Source of the DNA: Marinomonas rhizomae
Lineage (GTDB): Bacteria > Pseudomonadota > Gammaproteobacteria > Pseudomonadales > Marinomonadaceae
Assembly: GCF_003315485.1 (NCBI RefSeq)
Contig: NZ_QNSE01000001.1
Location: 368,145-432,144, forward strand
Length of the DNA: 64,000 nt
Direction of reading: 5' to 3'
This document shows, piece by piece, positions 18,404-28,160 of this stretch; position 1 is the stretch's first letter, and each line of letters starts with the position of its first letter. Made by a program: the position numbers and the translations under genes. The notes beneath the pieces are model-generated. The model made no database searches. It was not told where the DNA came from and saw nothing but the letters and a program-made list of their open reading frames with translations.

Positions 18404-19144
18404 ATGTTGGATGATCAATCAAGACAATTTTTTCAAAATTGGTACAAAAGTAACTTAGGCGATAGCCTGTTGCAATTAGAGTTGGGCGAAATAGCCTCTG
18501 AACTTGATTCTGCGGTGGGTTACTATTTAGTGAGTCAATCTCCTCTAAGAGACTTCCCTTTAGAGAACCACCGATTGCGAGAAAGTATTTTAATTGCCCC
18601 TGTTTTAGAGTTTGGCGCTCCTAGTAATACCATTGTGGCTAGAGCAAGTGAATTGCCCTTTGAGTCAGATGGTGTCGATGTGCACATATTTCATCACACG
18701 TTAGATATTTCCGCGACCCCTCATGATGATCTAAGGGAAGCGGCAAGAACATTACTGCCTAGCGGGAAACTGATTATCATTGGTTTTAACCCTTGGAGTC
18801 TATGGGGGGGTAGGCGCTTGTTCTCCAAGAAAGTTAAGGCTCCTTGGTGCGGACATTTTATTGCACATCAGCGTTTGGAGGATTGGCTTAAAGTGGCGGG
18901 TCTAACGCTAGAGTCAAAACGATTTGTTTATTATGAACCGCCTCTGCAAAGTGGTAAGTGGCGGTCACGTTTTGCTTGGCTTGATAAGTTGCTGAAACCA
19001 CTTAAATTGCCTTTTAGTGGTGTATATGTGATGACAGCTACCAAGCAAGTAAGGCGTTTTATCCCATTAAAACCTCGTTGGTCTGGGGCTCGAGTAAGAG
19101 TGCCGCCATTATCAAAACCAACAGCAAAAGAGATGAAAGAGTGA
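18404..19144 (+). CDS. SAM-dependent methyltransferase-like protein (YafS-type)
   Basis: This 246-aa protein occupies the position of E. coli yafS, between gloB and rnhA. The C-terminal half of a class I methyltransferase is clear: [21 protein letters not shown] (motif II region, about residues 81-101), the post-[28 protein letters not shown] segment, and a basic tail. The glycine-rich SAM-binding motif I is not obvious: where it is expected the sequence reads [12 protein letters not shown], so cofactor binding may be weak or lost. The substrate is unknown. Its stop overlaps the rnhA start (GTGA), implying coupling. Confidence 0.78.
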   Translation: MLDDQSRQFFQNWYKSNLGDSLLQLELGEIASELDSAVGYYLVSQSPLRDFPLENHRLRESILIAPVLEFGAPSNTIVARASELPFESDGVDVHIFHHTLDISATPHDDLREAARTLLPSGKLIIIGFNPWSLWGGRRLFSKKVKAPWCGHFIAHQRLEDWLKVAGLTLESKRFVYYEPPLQSGKWRSRFAWLDKLLKPLKLPFSGVYVMTATKQVRRFIPLKPRWSGARVRVPPLSKPTAKEMKE

Positions 19145-19584
19145 AAAAGGTAATAATGTATACGGATGGTGCTTGTAAGGGGAACCCTGGCATCGGTGGC
19201 TGGGGAGCTTGGCTTACTTTTGGCGAACATGAAAAGCACCTATGTGGTGGTGAGCATGACACAACCAATAATCGAATGGAGCTTATGGGGGCAATAGAAG
19301 GCCTGCGTGCATTGAAGGAGAAATGTTCTGTAACACTTTATACCGATTCCTCTTATGTGCAAAAGGGAATTACGGAATGGTTAGCGGGTTGGAAGCGAAA
19401 AGGCTGGATGACAGCGTCTAAGCAGCCGGTTAAAAATAAAGACCTCTGGCAAGCCTTGGATGAACAATGCCAATATCACGAAGTAACTTGGAAGTGGGTG
19501 AAAGGTCATGCAGGTATAGAAGGTAACGAAATTGCCGACCAATTGGCGAATAAAGGTATTGATGAATTGAGGGCTGCATCATGA
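19141..19584 (+). CDS. rnhA: Ribonuclease HI
   Basis: RNase HI degrades RNA in RNA-DNA hybrids, removing R-loops and primer RNA. The 147-aa protein has the four acidic catalytic residues in order: [12 protein letters not shown] (Asp near residue 8), [12 protein letters not shown] (Glu), [12 protein letters not shown] (Asp) and [10 protein letters not shown] (Asp). The start is GTG at 19141 ([10 protein letters not shown]), overlapping the TGA of the methyltransferase gene by 4 bp, with a GAGATGAAAGA upstream; a longer in-frame TTG at 19078 is rejected. Its stop overlaps the dnaQ ATG by 4 bp. The rnhA-dnaQ pairing is conserved, though in E. coli the genes are divergent. Confidence 0.95.
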   Translation: MKKVIMYTDGACKGNPGIGGWGAWLTFGEHEKHLCGGEHDTTNNRMELMGAIEGLRALKEKCSVTLYTDSSYVQKGITEWLAGWKRKGWMTASKQPVKNKDLWQALDEQCQYHEVTWKWVKGHAGIEGNEIADQLANKGIDELRAAS

Positions 19585-20294
19585 GGCAGGTAGTGCTCGA
19601 TACGGAAACAACAGGTATTGACCCAAAACAAGGGCATCGAATTATTGAAATCGGTTGCGTGGAAATGATTGGTCGTAAGCTGACTAAGCGACATTTTCAC
19701 GTTTACATCAATCCCGATAGAGAGGTGGAAGAGGAAGCCTTTCGTGTTCACGGGATCAGTAACGAATTTCTGGCTGACAAACCACGTTTTCATGAGATTG
19801 CTCAAGAATTTTTTGATTTCATAAAGGGGGCTGAGCTTATTATCCATAACGCGCCGTTTGATATTGGTTTTATGGATCATGAGTTTGCTCGGATTGGTGG
19901 TTATCCAAAAACAGCAGAAGTTTGTGGTGTGTTTGATAGTTTGGTTTATGCCCGTAAAAAGCATCCAGGGCAGAAAAATAACCTAGATATTTTGTGTAGA
20001 CGTTACGGTATTGATAACTCGCATCGTGAATTACACGGCGCACTTTTAGACTCGGAAATTCTTGCTGACGTTTACCTGTTGATGACAGGCGGTCAAACTA
20101 GCCTTGGTCTTGCCAGTAACTCTGAATCAGATTCTAAACAAGAGGGTGGTGTAGAGGAAATTCGTCGGCTTTCACAAGAGCGCCCGCCATTGAAAGTTAT
20201 TAGAGCAAGTGAAGAAGAACTAAAAATTCATGAAGAGCGTTTAGATTTGATTGATAAAAAATCAGGTCAGTCGCTATGGCGGGTTAAGCACTAG
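19581..20294 (+). CDS. dnaQ: DNA polymerase III epsilon subunit (proofreading exonuclease)
   Basis: This 237-aa protein is the 3'-5' proofreading exonuclease of the replicative polymerase. The DEDDh active site is visible: Exo [10 protein letters not shown] (Asp7, Glu9), Exo [14 protein letters not shown] and Exo [12 protein letters not shown] with the catalytic His. The GGQTSLGLA segment after the nuclease domain resembles the clamp-binding motif that ties epsilon to the beta clamp, and the C-terminal tail should bind the alpha subunit. Translation is coupled to rnhA through an ATGA overlap. A strong terminator follows. Confidence 0.95.
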   Translation: MRQVVLDTETTGIDPKQGHRIIEIGCVEMIGRKLTKRHFHVYINPDREVEEEAFRVHGISNEFLADKPRFHEIAQEFFDFIKGAELIIHNAPFDIGFMDHEFARIGGYPKTAEVCGVFDSLVYARKKHPGQKNNLDILCRRYGIDNSHRELHGALLDSEILADVYLLMTGGQTSLGLASNSESDSKQEGGVEEIRRLSQERPPLKVIRASEEELKIHEERLDLIDKKSGQSLWRVKH

Positions 20295-20318
20295 GATTAT
20301 TAGTCGATGAGTTGACGA

Positions 20319-20352
20319 TAAAAAAGCCCTCCTGTGAAGTGAGGGCTTTTTT
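20319..20352. terminator. Bidirectional intrinsic terminator
   Basis: AAAAAAGCCCTC and GAGGGCTTTTTT pair at 20320-20331 and 20341-20352 around CTGTGAAGT. The element separates convergent dnaQ and nhaB. Confidence 0.87.
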
Positions 20353-20371
20353 GTTTGTTTAGGGTGGTGGA

Positions 20372-21874
20372 TTATAAAAGGTAGACCACACACAGTCCGC
20401 CGACAAGACTCAAAACTATCGTGTAAGGCAGAGCCATCCAGACCATTTTCCCGTAAGACAGGCGAAGCAATGGTGCAATCGCTGACGTTAATAAGAATAG
20501 GAAGGCTGCTTGGCCATTTGGTGTCGCGACACTTGGAAGGTTCGTGCCTGTATTCACCGCAACGGCGAGTTTATCAAAGTGTTCACGAGTGATAGTGCCT
20601 GCATCTAGAGCGGCTTTAATTTCATTGATATACACGGTTGCCACAAAGACGTTATCACTGATTGCTGAAAGTAAGCCGTTGGCCATGAATAGCATGATAG
20701 GTTGGCTGTCCGTTGGCATATTGAGGACTACGTCAATCACAGGCTGGAAGAGGTGTTGAGAATGTATAACAGATACGACAGTGAAAAACACTACTAGTAG
20801 TGCTGTAAAGGGCAGCGACTCTTCAAATGCATGCCCGATGCGGTGCTCCTCAATAATACCGTTGAACGAAGTTAATAGAACAATAACCATTAGACCTACT
20901 AGGCCTACTTCTGCAACATGGAAAGCAAGGGATAGCACTAGAACAATAGCCACAATGCCCTGAATAATAAGTTGTGCCTTAGTTTTATTTGTGTGCTTTT
21001 GGCTTTCTTCTTTTTCAAAGTTGTTCAGGATATCTCGAACGGTATCGGGTAGTTGAGCACCGTAGTCAAACCACGCTGTTTTTTCTAGGACTACAACCGT
21101 TAGTAGGCCGCAAATTAAAACAGGTATTGATACTGGGGCAACATAAAGAAAAAACTCTCCAAAATTCCAGCCTGCTACTTTAGCAATTAGTAGGTTTTGA
21201 GGTTCGCCCACTAGAGTAGCAACGCCACCTAGAGCGGTACCCACCGCACCGTGCATTAATAAATCCCTTAAAAACGAGCGGAACTCGTTTAAGTCTTCTG
21301 TATTGACGGGCAAAATTGAATCGTCTTTTCCGTGGTCATGGTTTTTATTTGAACTTTGACCTGAAGCGGCCTTATGGTAAACCGAATAAAAACCGACACC
21401 TACACTGATAAGGACCGCTGTAACAGTGAGCGCATCCAAAAATGCAGAAAGCACCGCGGCAGAGAAACTAAAAATCAACGAAATTACGATCTTGGATTTA
21501 ATTTTTACTAACAGCTTATTGAAGATAAATAGCAGCATATCTTTCATGAAGTAAATGCCAGCGACCATGAACATCAATAGCAAGATAACTTCAATATTAT
21601 GAGAAACCTCAGTGTAGACCCCTTCCGGTGTCGTAAGGCCAAGCACAACTGCCTCAATGGCAAGCAATCCGCCAGGTTGTAGCGGGTAGCATTTAAGTGC
21701 CATTGCTAATGTAAAAATAAACTCAATAATTAATAGCCAGCCTGCGACAAATGGCCCTAAAACAACTAAGACAATAGGGTTAATAATCAAAAAGGCTAAG
21801 ATTATCTGTTTGTACCAAAGTGGTGAGGCACCGAGGAAGTTCCTTCCAAACGCTTGCGATAGTGAGGTTTTCAT
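20372..21874 (-). CDS. nhaB: Na+/H+ antiporter NhaB
   Basis: This 500-aa inner-membrane protein exports Na+ in exchange for protons. It has about twelve hydrophobic segments and family motifs such as [15 protein letters not shown] at the N-terminus, [34 protein letters not shown] (about residues 215-234) and the C-terminal [20 protein letters not shown]. The ATG at 21874 is chosen because AAGGAGCT lies 5 nt upstream; an ATG five codons earlier has no such site. A hairpin with a U-run, 46-90 nt upstream on the same strand, could attenuate its transcription. It works with Na+-NQR in this window to maintain the sodium gradient. Confidence 0.94.
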   Translation of the reverse strand: MKTSLSQAFGRNFLGASPLWYKQIILAFLIINPIVLVVLGPFVAGWLLIIEFIFTLAMALKCYPLQPGGLLAIEAVVLGLTTPEGVYTEVSHNIEVILLLMFMVAGIYFMKDMLLFIFNKLLVKIKSKIVISLIFSFSAAVLSAFLDALTVTAVLISVGVGFYSVYHKAASGQSSNKNHDHGKDDSILPVNTEDLNEFRSFLRDLLMHGAVGTALGGVATLVGEPQNLLIAKVAGWNFGEFFLYVAPVSIPVLICGLLTVVVLEKTAWFDYGAQLPDTVRDILNNFEKEESQKHTNKTKAQLIIQGIVAIVLVLSLAFHVAEVGLVGLMVIVLLTSFNGIIEEHRIGHAFEESLPFTALLVVFFTVVSVIHSQHLFQPVIDVVLNMPTDSQPIMLFMANGLLSAISDNVFVATVYINEIKAALDAGTITREHFDKLAVAVNTGTNLPSVATPNGQAAFLFLLTSAIAPLLRLSYGKMVWMALPYTIVLSLVGGLCVVYLL

Positions 21875-21909
21875 TAATAGCTCCTTCATAGAAAGGCACT
21901 GAAATGTGC

Positions 21910-21963
21910 AAAAAAAATTAACAAGATTTTTCTGTTATTTCAGCGTCTCAGAAGAATCTTGTT
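21910..21963 (-). promoter_or_regulatory. Terminator-like hairpin in the nhaB leader (candidate attenuator)
   Basis: Arms of 15 nt at 21920-21934 and 21949-21963 pair at 14 of 15 positions (the exception can be a G-U pair), with a 14-nt loop. On the minus strand the hairpin is followed within 3 nt by eight U residues (21910-21917 on the plus strand are all A). It lies between any nhaB promoter further upstream and the nhaB start codon, so it would stop leader transcripts unless it is overcome. Confidence 0.6.
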
Positions 21964-22123
21964 AGCTCTCTTATACTTGTTTTATTTAGGAGGCTTTTTC
22001 AAAGTGTGCAGATAATAAGGCATATAAGAGACAGTATCTATAGAGAATTATCATGAAAAGAGATTGTTATTTGCAAAAATACCCCCAATATGCCAAGAAC
22101 TTATGATTATTTAGAGGAAAGTA

Positions 22124-23170
22124 ATGTTGGAATTTTTAGCTGATTACGCTGGCTTTTTATTGAAGTTGGTAAGTGTTGCCTTGGTTATTGGGTTTCTTTT
22201 GGCTGCCTTGTCGAGTGGAAAACGTAAGTCGCAACAACCTGGTAGTTTGTCTGTTACAAAATTGAATGAAAACTACGATGCTATGAAAGCTGAGCTAGAT
22301 AATCAGCTGCTTGATAAAAAAGTCCTTAAAAATTTAGCTAAAGACAAAAAGAAAAAAGAAAAACTGGAAAAGAAAGCGCTAAAAAAAGCACCTAAAGAAG
22401 CTGAAGAGGTCGCTAAAAAGCGCCTCTATGTTTTGGATTTTGATGGAGATATAAAGGCCTCGGCTGTTGAAACCATGCGCGAAGAGATTACGGCTGTTTT
22501 GAGTGTTGCTAAACCGCAGGATGAAGTGGTGGTGCGTCTAGAAAGTGGTGGTGGTGTTGTGCATGGTTATGGCTTAGCGGCATCACAATTACAGCGTATT
22601 CGTGAAAGTAATATTCCATTAACGGTTTGTGTTGATAAAGTCGCTGCTAGTGGTGGTTATATGATGGCGTGTGTTGCTGATAAAATTATTGCTGCACCCT
22701 TTGCGATTCTTGGCTCTATTGGTGTGGTTGCGCAAGTGCCGAATGTGCATAGATTGCTTGATAAAAGTTTGATTGATGTTGAGCTTCACACCGCGGGTAA
22801 ATACAAGCGTACATTAACGATGTTGGGTGAAAATACCGATGAAGGTCGAGAAAAGTTCAAGCAAGATCTAGAGGATACGCACGGTTTGTTTAAGCGCTTC
22901 GTTTCCAGTCAGCGTCCTCAGTTGGATATTGAGGATATTGCGACGGGCGATACTTGGTATGGTTCTGAGGCAGTAGATAATAAACTGATTGATTTGGTAA
23001 TGACCAGTGATGCGTACTTAATTTCTCATTATGACAATGCTGAAGTGATACAGGTTACTTATAAGCAGCCAAAAGGTATGGCTGAGCGTTTAGGTTTGTC
23101 TTTCTTTTCCGCGTTAGAGCAAAAGGCGCTGTCTTGGGTTGGGAAAATAACTCAGTCTCGAGGTTATTAA
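22124..23170 (+). CDS. sohB: Inner-membrane serine protease SohB (peptidase S49)
   Basis: This 348-aa protein belongs to the SppA/SohB family of Ser-Lys proteases. An N-terminal membrane segment (about residues 9-30) is followed by a Lys-rich coiled region (about 70-100) and the protease domain. The nucleophilic Ser lies in DKVAASGGYMMACVADKI (about residue 181) and the catalytic Lys in TAGKYKRTLTMLGENTDEG. SohB probably acts in the periplasm on membrane or misfolded proteins. TTAGAGGAAAG precedes the ATG. The gene is divergent from nhaB with a 249-bp shared intergenic region and ends at a terminator. Confidence 0.93.
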   Translation: MLEFLADYAGFLLKLVSVALVIGFLLAALSSGKRKSQQPGSLSVTKLNENYDAMKAELDNQLLDKKVLKNLAKDKKKKEKLEKKALKKAPKEAEEVAKKRLYVLDFDGDIKASAVETMREEITAVLSVAKPQDEVVVRLESGGGVVHGYGLAASQLQRIRESNIPLTVCVDKVAASGGYMMACVADKIIAAPFAILGSIGVVAQVPNVHRLLDKSLIDVELHTAGKYKRTLTMLGENTDEGREKFKQDLEDTHGLFKRFVSSQRPQLDIEDIATGDTWYGSEAVDNKLIDLVMTSDAYLISHYDNAEVIQVTYKQPKGMAERLGLSFFSALEQKALSWVGKITQSRGY

Positions 23171-23206
23171 GCCATAAACCAGAATTTGTTGTAAAAATGG
23201 TGTTAA

Positions 23207-23245
23207 CAAAAAAGAGTGGTATGTGATGCATCCCACTCTTTTTTT
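23207..23245. terminator. Intrinsic terminator between sohB and csiV
   Basis: AAGAGTGG (23212-23219) and CCACTCTT (23233-23240) pair, with an A-run before and a T-run after, so it can serve both convergent genes. Confidence 0.82.
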
Positions 23246-23267
23246 ATTAACTTGCTTTTATTGCTGT

Positions 23268-24071
23268 CTATTTTTTTAGCTCATTGGTGCTTTGTAGAGA
23301 ATCATAGGTCAGGCTTCTTCCTGTTTCGGGTGAAACTGATTGCTCTGCAACTCTCTCAATCGCGTCCTCTAATTCGATAGGTTCAAAATATAGTAATGTG
23401 CCAATCGTTGGGTGATCTAGGTAGTTTACTTTTTTGCTCGCTGTTTTATTGCTTTGGTTTAATGTTAATACTAATGCTGGCTCGAATTCTTTGAGTTCAG
23501 TCTCTAATTCTGGTTCTGTTGTCTGTTGTGAGACAAAGGGGCTTATGTTTGTTTGAGGGGGATTTTGATTGTCTTGTTCTAGGATTGTATCTGATTGAGT
23601 GTATCTATCAAATAAATAGTGCTTGTATTGGATATCTGATTCTAAATAGCGCCCAAGTTTTATGGCGATGTTGGCGGTCAATTCGGGGTAGCCATCTTTC
23701 TCTTGGTGGCTATGAAAGGATTTTTTGATAGTGTCTCCTGGAAACCTGAAAATAAGCGTCCATTTTTGATTGGCTAATATAGTGACGTGTTGGTCCAGCT
23801 TTTCTTCGATATTGCCAAAAGGAGTGGGCTGACCTGTATTGCTGTCTTGGTCGTCGATAGCGCTTTCTTCTCCTGTGAGGCGAACAAGGTTTTCGCTAGA
23901 GAGCACATTTTTATAATCAACTTCTTCTTTGGTCAGGGCTTCAGGCCACAAAAATGTTACCAAATAGCCCTCATAGGCTCTGGCTGTATCTGGATTAATT
24001 TTCTCGTCTTCAGCAAAAGTGCGAGTGCTGAGTAAAGCTAGGGATAGGAAGATAACGATTAGCGATTTCAA
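23268..24071 (-). CDS. csiV: CsiV family periplasmic protein
   Basis: This 267-aa protein starts with a signal peptide (LIVIFLSLALLSTRTFA, cleavage near residue 20). The mature part contains an EGYLVTFLWPEAL strand, a long N/Q/E-rich linker, WTLIFRF and a C-terminal KKVNYLDHPTIGTLLYFEPIE segment, which is the typical CsiV ending. CsiV proteins are peptidoglycan-binding periplasmic factors described in Shewanella in the context of prophage or cell-wall inhibitor tolerance. The start codon is TTG at 24071, forming a TTGA overlap with the mfd stop, so translation is likely coupled. mfd-csiV adjacency is common in Gammaproteobacteria. Confidence 0.78.
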   Translation of the reverse strand: MKSLIVIFLSLALLSTRTFAEDEKINPDTARAYEGYLVTFLWPEALTKEEVDYKNVLSSENLVRLTGEESAIDDQDSNTGQPTPFGNIEEKLDQHVTILANQKWTLIFRFPGDTIKKSFHSHQEKDGYPELTANIAIKLGRYLESDIQYKHYLFDRYTQSDTILEQDNQNPPQTNISPFVSQQTTEPELETELKEFEPALVLTLNQSNKTASKKVNYLDHPTIGTLLYFEPIELEDAIERVAEQSVSPETGRSLTYDSLQSTNELKK

Positions 24072-27000
24072 TGTAATAATTCCAAAGTCATTGTCGTTTG
24101 TTGGAAGCGCTCTTCTGCATTATGCATTGAGGCTAAAAATTTCAATGTATCAGAGCCAACCAGTTTATAGGTGTCGGGCTTTGTTTGAATAAGTTTAATT
24201 AATTTCATCGGGTCGACTGGTGTTTTGCTACCAAAATAGATTTTACCTTCTTTGGCATTGGCTTCAATCTTATTAATCCCAAGGCTTTCGGCTTTTAGTT
24301 TTAGCTCTGTTTGACGAAACAAGTTCTTCGTTGCCTCGGGCAGGAGCCCAAAGCGGTCAATCATTTCCACTTGAAGATCTTTTAATTCTTCACTACTTTT
24401 TGCACTGGCAATACGTTTATATAGAATCAAACGTGAATGTACATCACCTAAATACTCTTCTGGAATAAGCGCAGGAACTCGTAAGTTTACGTCAGTTTGT
24501 GCTGGTGATGTAATGTCTATGTCTGGAGATTCGCCATTTTTAAGGGATTTTACTGCTCGGTCGAGCATGTCCATAAACAGAGAAAAGCCAACATGTTCAA
24601 TGTGTCCACTTTGACCGTCGCCTAACAATTCACCTGTACCGCGTATTTCTAAATCGTGAGTGGCCAATGTAAACCCTGCGCCAAGTGTGTCGGCAAGTGT
24701 TATGGCTTCCAGGCGTTTTTCTGCGTCACCTGTGACCTTGCGGTCATTTGGTGTTAGCAAGTAGGCATAGGCTTGATGGTGTGATCGGCCGACTCGACCG
24801 CGCAATTGATGCAGTTGTGCCAAGCCAAACTTATCTGCTCGCTCAATAATAATGGTGTTGGCGTTTGGAATGTCTATGCCTGTTTCTATAATGGTTGAGC
24901 AGACGAGAACGTTCGCTCTTTTATGGTAGAAGTCTGACATGACTTGCTCCAGCTCTCTTTCACGCATCTGGCCGTGACCCACAATCACGCGAGCTTCTGG
25001 TATTAATTCTTCCAACTCTTGTGCGGTTTTTTGGATGGTTTGTACTTCATTATGTAAGTAATAAACCTGTCCGCCACGGTGAAGCTCTCGTAAAATGGCT
25101 TCTTTTATTTGGTGTTCGTCTTTTTGCTTTACGAAGGTTTTTACGGACAAGCGTTTGGCTGGTGGTGTGGCGATGATAGATAAATCACGGATGCCGGACA
25201 GTGACATATTTAGCGTTCGAGGAATTGGTGTCGCGGTCAGTGTTAATATATCAACTTCAGCTCGTAACGCTTTGAATTGTTCTTTCTGTTTGACTCCGAA
25301 GCGATGTTCTTCGTCGATAATAACCAGGCCTAAATTGGCAAACTTGATGTCACTTTGAATAAGTTTATGAGTGCCAACAACTATGTCGGCTTTACCAGAC
25401 TCTAGTCGATCAATAGATGTGTTAGATTGCTTGCCTGAGCGGAAGCGAGATAAGAGTTCGATCTCTACAGGCCAATCGGCAAAGCGGTCGCAAAAATTCT
25501 CATAGTGTTGTTGAGCCAGTAGCGTGGTTGGGACCAAAACGGCCACTTGTTTGCCATCTTGAACTGCTAGAAAAGCGGCTCGCATGGCAACTTCTGTTTT
25601 GCCAAAACCAACGTCGCCACAAACCAATCGATCCATTGGTTTTTTAGTCGACATATCTGCCATAACAGCATCTATCGCCATTTGTTGATCAGGTGTTTCT
25701 TCAAACGGGAAGCCCGCAGAAAAGAGTTCATATTGATCATCTGGTTTAGCGAAAGAGTAACCGACTCTGGCCTCACGTTTTGCGTATATTTCCAGTAATT
25801 CTGCCGCGGTATCGCGAGCTTTTTCGGCGGCTTTTTGTTTTGCAACGCTCCATTTGTCGGTGCCGAGTTTGTGTAGTGGCGCGGTATCTTCATCGGCGCC
25901 TGTGTATCTGGAAATTAACTGCAAAGACGAAACGGGCACATAGAGCTTGGCGTCGTTAGCGTAGCCAAGTGTGAGAAGCTCTGTTTCTTGCCCGTCTATT
26001 TCCAGGTTGGTGAGTCCCAAATAGCGACCCACACCATGATCTATATGGACGACAGGAGCGTTTAGCCTTAGCTCGGTGAGATTGCGAATGATCGCATCCT
26101 CACTGATATTGTTTTGTTTGTTGCGACGGCGATGTTGAGATACTCGCTCGCCTAATATTTCACTTTCAGGTATGAGCGCAAGTTTTTCGCCAATGATAAA
26201 GCCTCGCCCAATATTGCCTTCGGTGATAGCGAGTGATTTTGTTGATTTGGTAAAGGCTTCCCAACTATCAACTTGTTTCGGCTTTATGTTGTGCTTTTTC
26301 AATAGGTCGAGTAGAGCTTCTCGGCGACCGGCAGACTCGGCGACAATTAATACTCTGGTCGATGTCTTGGTTAGAAAGTCTTGCAGTTTGCCAAGTGGTT
26401 GGGCTGCCTTCGAATCAATTTTAACGGTATCAAGCGCTTTGTAGTTCGGGTGATCGCCAGCAGCTGAAAAAATGATGCTCGTGTATTGGTTTAGTTGCGA
26501 AAACAGCTCATCTTCTCGTAAGCAGATCTCATCAGGCTTTAATATGGGGCGCTCGATGTTGTAATTGAGAGATTCGTGTCGACTGCGGAAGTCTAGTTGG
26601 ATGCTGGCAAATTGATCATTAAAGTTGTCTGAGCGAATGATAAGTGCATTGTCTGGTAGATACTCAAAAATGCTTGCCGTTTTTTCAAAAAACAAGGGTA
26701 GATAGTATTCGATTCCTGCAGGTATGATGCCGCTGGAGATGTCTTGGTATATTGGGCTGGACAGTGGGTTGGTTTCAAATCGCTCTCTAAAGGCTTGGCG
26801 AAACTGCTGAATTCCCTGAGATGTGGTTGGAAACTCTTTTGCAGGAAGCATCTTTATTTCTGAAACTTTACTAATGCTGCGTTGGGTTTCTGGATCAAAC
26901 CAGCGAATCGACTCAATTTCATTGTCGAACCAATCTATCCTAATTGGGCTTTCTGCCCCCATAGGGAAAACATCCATTAAGGCACCACGAATGGCGTATT

Positions 27001-27481
27001 CTCCATGTTCGTGGACATTTTCGACATTTAAGTACCCAGCGTTCGTTAATTTTCTTGAAAGTTGCTCTAAAGGCAGCTCTTGCCCTTCTTTCAAATGAAA
27101 ACGTTGGGCATCAAGGTGGTGTTTAGGGCAGAGGCGCGTTATACAGGACGCGACCGTAGTGAGCACAATCGGATTTTTCGTTTCGGTAAGCTTAGCCAGT
27201 GTTTCTAAACGCTGAGATATGATGTCTTGATGTGGCGAGAAAGCGTCGTATGGTAACGTTTCCCAATCGCTAAACCTCAATATTTCTTTTTTATTTTGAT
27301 TTAGAAACTGTATTTCATCTTCGAGTTCGTTTAACTCAGCGACTGTGTTGGCCATAAACAAAATAGGCTGTTTATGTTGAGAGGCAATGGCTAGTAATTG
27401 TAGTGCTTTTCGGCTGCCGTCTAGGCCGCTGAGCAAATTTTTGAAGCCGGGCTTTTGGGTGATTGATACGGTTTCTGACAT
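24068..27481 (-). CDS. mfd: Transcription-repair coupling factor Mfd
   Basis: Mfd removes RNA polymerase stalled at DNA lesions and recruits UvrA. The 1137-aa protein has the normal order: UvrB-like N-terminal module (SDWETLPYDAFSPHQDI near residue 72), RNA polymerase-interacting domain (VHIDHGVGRYLGL, about residues 475-490), then the RecG-like translocase with Walker A CGDVGFGKTEVAMRAA (about residue 620), DEEHRFG, TATPIPRTL and the QLRGRVGRSHHQAYAYLL motif VI, and a C-terminal UvrA-inhibiting domain. It lies 8 bp after folX and overlaps csiV, giving a folX-mfd-csiV operon. Confidence 0.96.
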   Translation of the reverse strand: MSETVSITQKPGFKNLLSGLDGSRKALQLLAIASQHKQPILFMANTVAELNELEDEIQFLNQNKKEILRFSDWETLPYDAFSPHQDIISQRLETLAKLTETKNPIVLTTVASCITRLCPKHHLDAQRFHLKEGQELPLEQLSRKLTNAGYLNVENVHEHGEYAIRGALMDVFPMGAESPIRIDWFDNEIESIRWFDPETQRSISKVSEIKMLPAKEFPTTSQGIQQFRQAFRERFETNPLSSPIYQDISSGIIPAGIEYYLPLFFEKTASIFEYLPDNALIIRSDNFNDQFASIQLDFRSRHESLNYNIERPILKPDEICLREDELFSQLNQYTSIIFSAAGDHPNYKALDTVKIDSKAAQPLGKLQDFLTKTSTRVLIVAESAGRREALLDLLKKHNIKPKQVDSWEAFTKSTKSLAITEGNIGRGFIIGEKLALIPESEILGERVSQHRRRNKQNNISEDAIIRNLTELRLNAPVVHIDHGVGRYLGLTNLEIDGQETELLTLGYANDAKLYVPVSSLQLISRYTGADEDTAPLHKLGTDKWSVAKQKAAEKARDTAAELLEIYAKREARVGYSFAKPDDQYELFSAGFPFEETPDQQMAIDAVMADMSTKKPMDRLVCGDVGFGKTEVAMRAAFLAVQDGKQVAVLVPTTLLAQQHYENFCDRFADWPVEIELLSRFRSGKQSNTSIDRLESGKADIVVGTHKLIQSDIKFANLGLVIIDEEHRFGVKQKEQFKALRAEVDILTLTATPIPRTLNMSLSGIRDLSIIATPPAKRLSVKTFVKQKDEHQIKEAILRELHRGGQVYYLHNEVQTIQKTAQELEELIPEARVIVGHGQMRERELEQVMSDFYHKRANVLVCSTIIETGIDIPNANTIIIERADKFGLAQLHQLRGRVGRSHHQAYAYLLTPNDRKVTGDAEKRLEAITLADTLGAGFTLATHDLEIRGTGELLGDGQSGHIEHVGFSLFMDMLDRAVKSLKNGESPDIDITSPAQTDVNLRVPALIPEEYLGDVHSRLILYKRIASAKSSEELKDLQVEMIDRFGLLPEATKNLFRQTELKLKAESLGINKIEANAKEGKIYFGSKTPVDPMKLIKLIQTKPDTYKLVGSDTLKFLASMHNAEERFQQTTMTLELLH

Positions 27482-27488
27482 GTTAGGT

Positions 27489-27857
27489 TTATTGTTCTCT
27501 AGTGGCGGATAGCGTCAAAGATACAGAGTCTGCAAAACGTAATGCATGTGGTTTTGCAACTTCGATTTTTGCAAAAGTGACGTGGCTTGATGTCATGCAT
27601 AGTTCCAGTAGCTCTGCGGTTAGTTTTTCGAGCAAAAGAAAGCGGTTGTTTTCAGTGTGGGCTATCATCTCTTTACAGATTGTCCGGTAGTTTACTGCAT
27701 TCTCTACATTGTCAGTGTCGTATGCTTGGGAGGCAGGATAGTGTATCCAAGCGTTAATCACCACGTCTTGTTTGTTTTGTTTTTCAGATTCATTGAATCC
27801 AATATAGGTTCGTAGACGTAGATTCTTAATATGAATTTGAGCTTCTGGTTTGATCAT
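27489..27857 (-). CDS. folX: Dihydroneopterin triphosphate 2'-epimerase (FolX)
   Basis: This 122-aa protein resembles E. coli FolX more than FolB: IHIKNLRLRTYIGFNE, QDVVINAWIHYPA, VNYRTICKEMI, ENNRFLLLEKLT and ALRFADSVSLTLS all align by eye with the FolX sequence. The enzyme epimerises 7,8-dihydroneopterin triphosphate to the monapterin form, leading to tetrahydromonapterin. Lys/Glu residues of the aldolase-epimerase fold are present (the LLEKLT segment). The ATG at 27857 is preferred to an upstream one at 27887 because CGGAAG lies correctly before it. It is the first gene of a run with mfd and csiV, an unusual place for a pterin gene. Confidence 0.87.
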   Translation of the reverse strand: MIKPEAQIHIKNLRLRTYIGFNESEKQNKQDVVINAWIHYPASQAYDTDNVENAVNYRTICKEMIAHTENNRFLLLEKLTAELLELCMTSSHVTFAKIEVAKPHALRFADSVSLTLSATREQ

Positions 27858-28131
27858 AGTTATGCTTCCGTGTTTAAGCCTATTCATTTGTTAGGCGATA
27901 TTGTGTCGTTTTCGATCATGTATGGCAACAGACTAAAAATACGGAATAGCGTCGCGCTTTGGATTGCTTTATTTGATTTTAATTCTTACGAAGAAAGTTC
28001 ATAAGGCAAATTCTGCACTATTATGTAATTAAACAACAAAAAAATGTGATTTTAGTGGTTATAAAATGTGCAATAAGGACATTGTAGTGATTTTAAGTAA
28101 AAGTTGGTGCTTAAAAGACAGTCTCGTGAGC

Positions 28132-28160
28132 TGGTCAATGGAGGGAATGATCTTTATAAT
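28132..28160 (+). promoter_or_regulatory. Candidate sigma-70 promoter of the nqr operon
   Basis: TGGTCA (28132-28137) and a perfect TATAAT (28155-28160) are 17 bp apart. Transcription would start near 28167, leaving a leader of about 134 nt before nqrA. The whole stretch 27858-28300 holds no convincing gene: two overlapping short frames on opposite strands (28066-28257 and 28059-28280) look like chance. Confidence 0.5.

Noticed and set aside
27885..27905. TTAGGCG followed by a possible attC-like core near 27890
   Set aside because: No complementary partner box or stem within 150 bp, and it lies in a core region between folX and nqrA.
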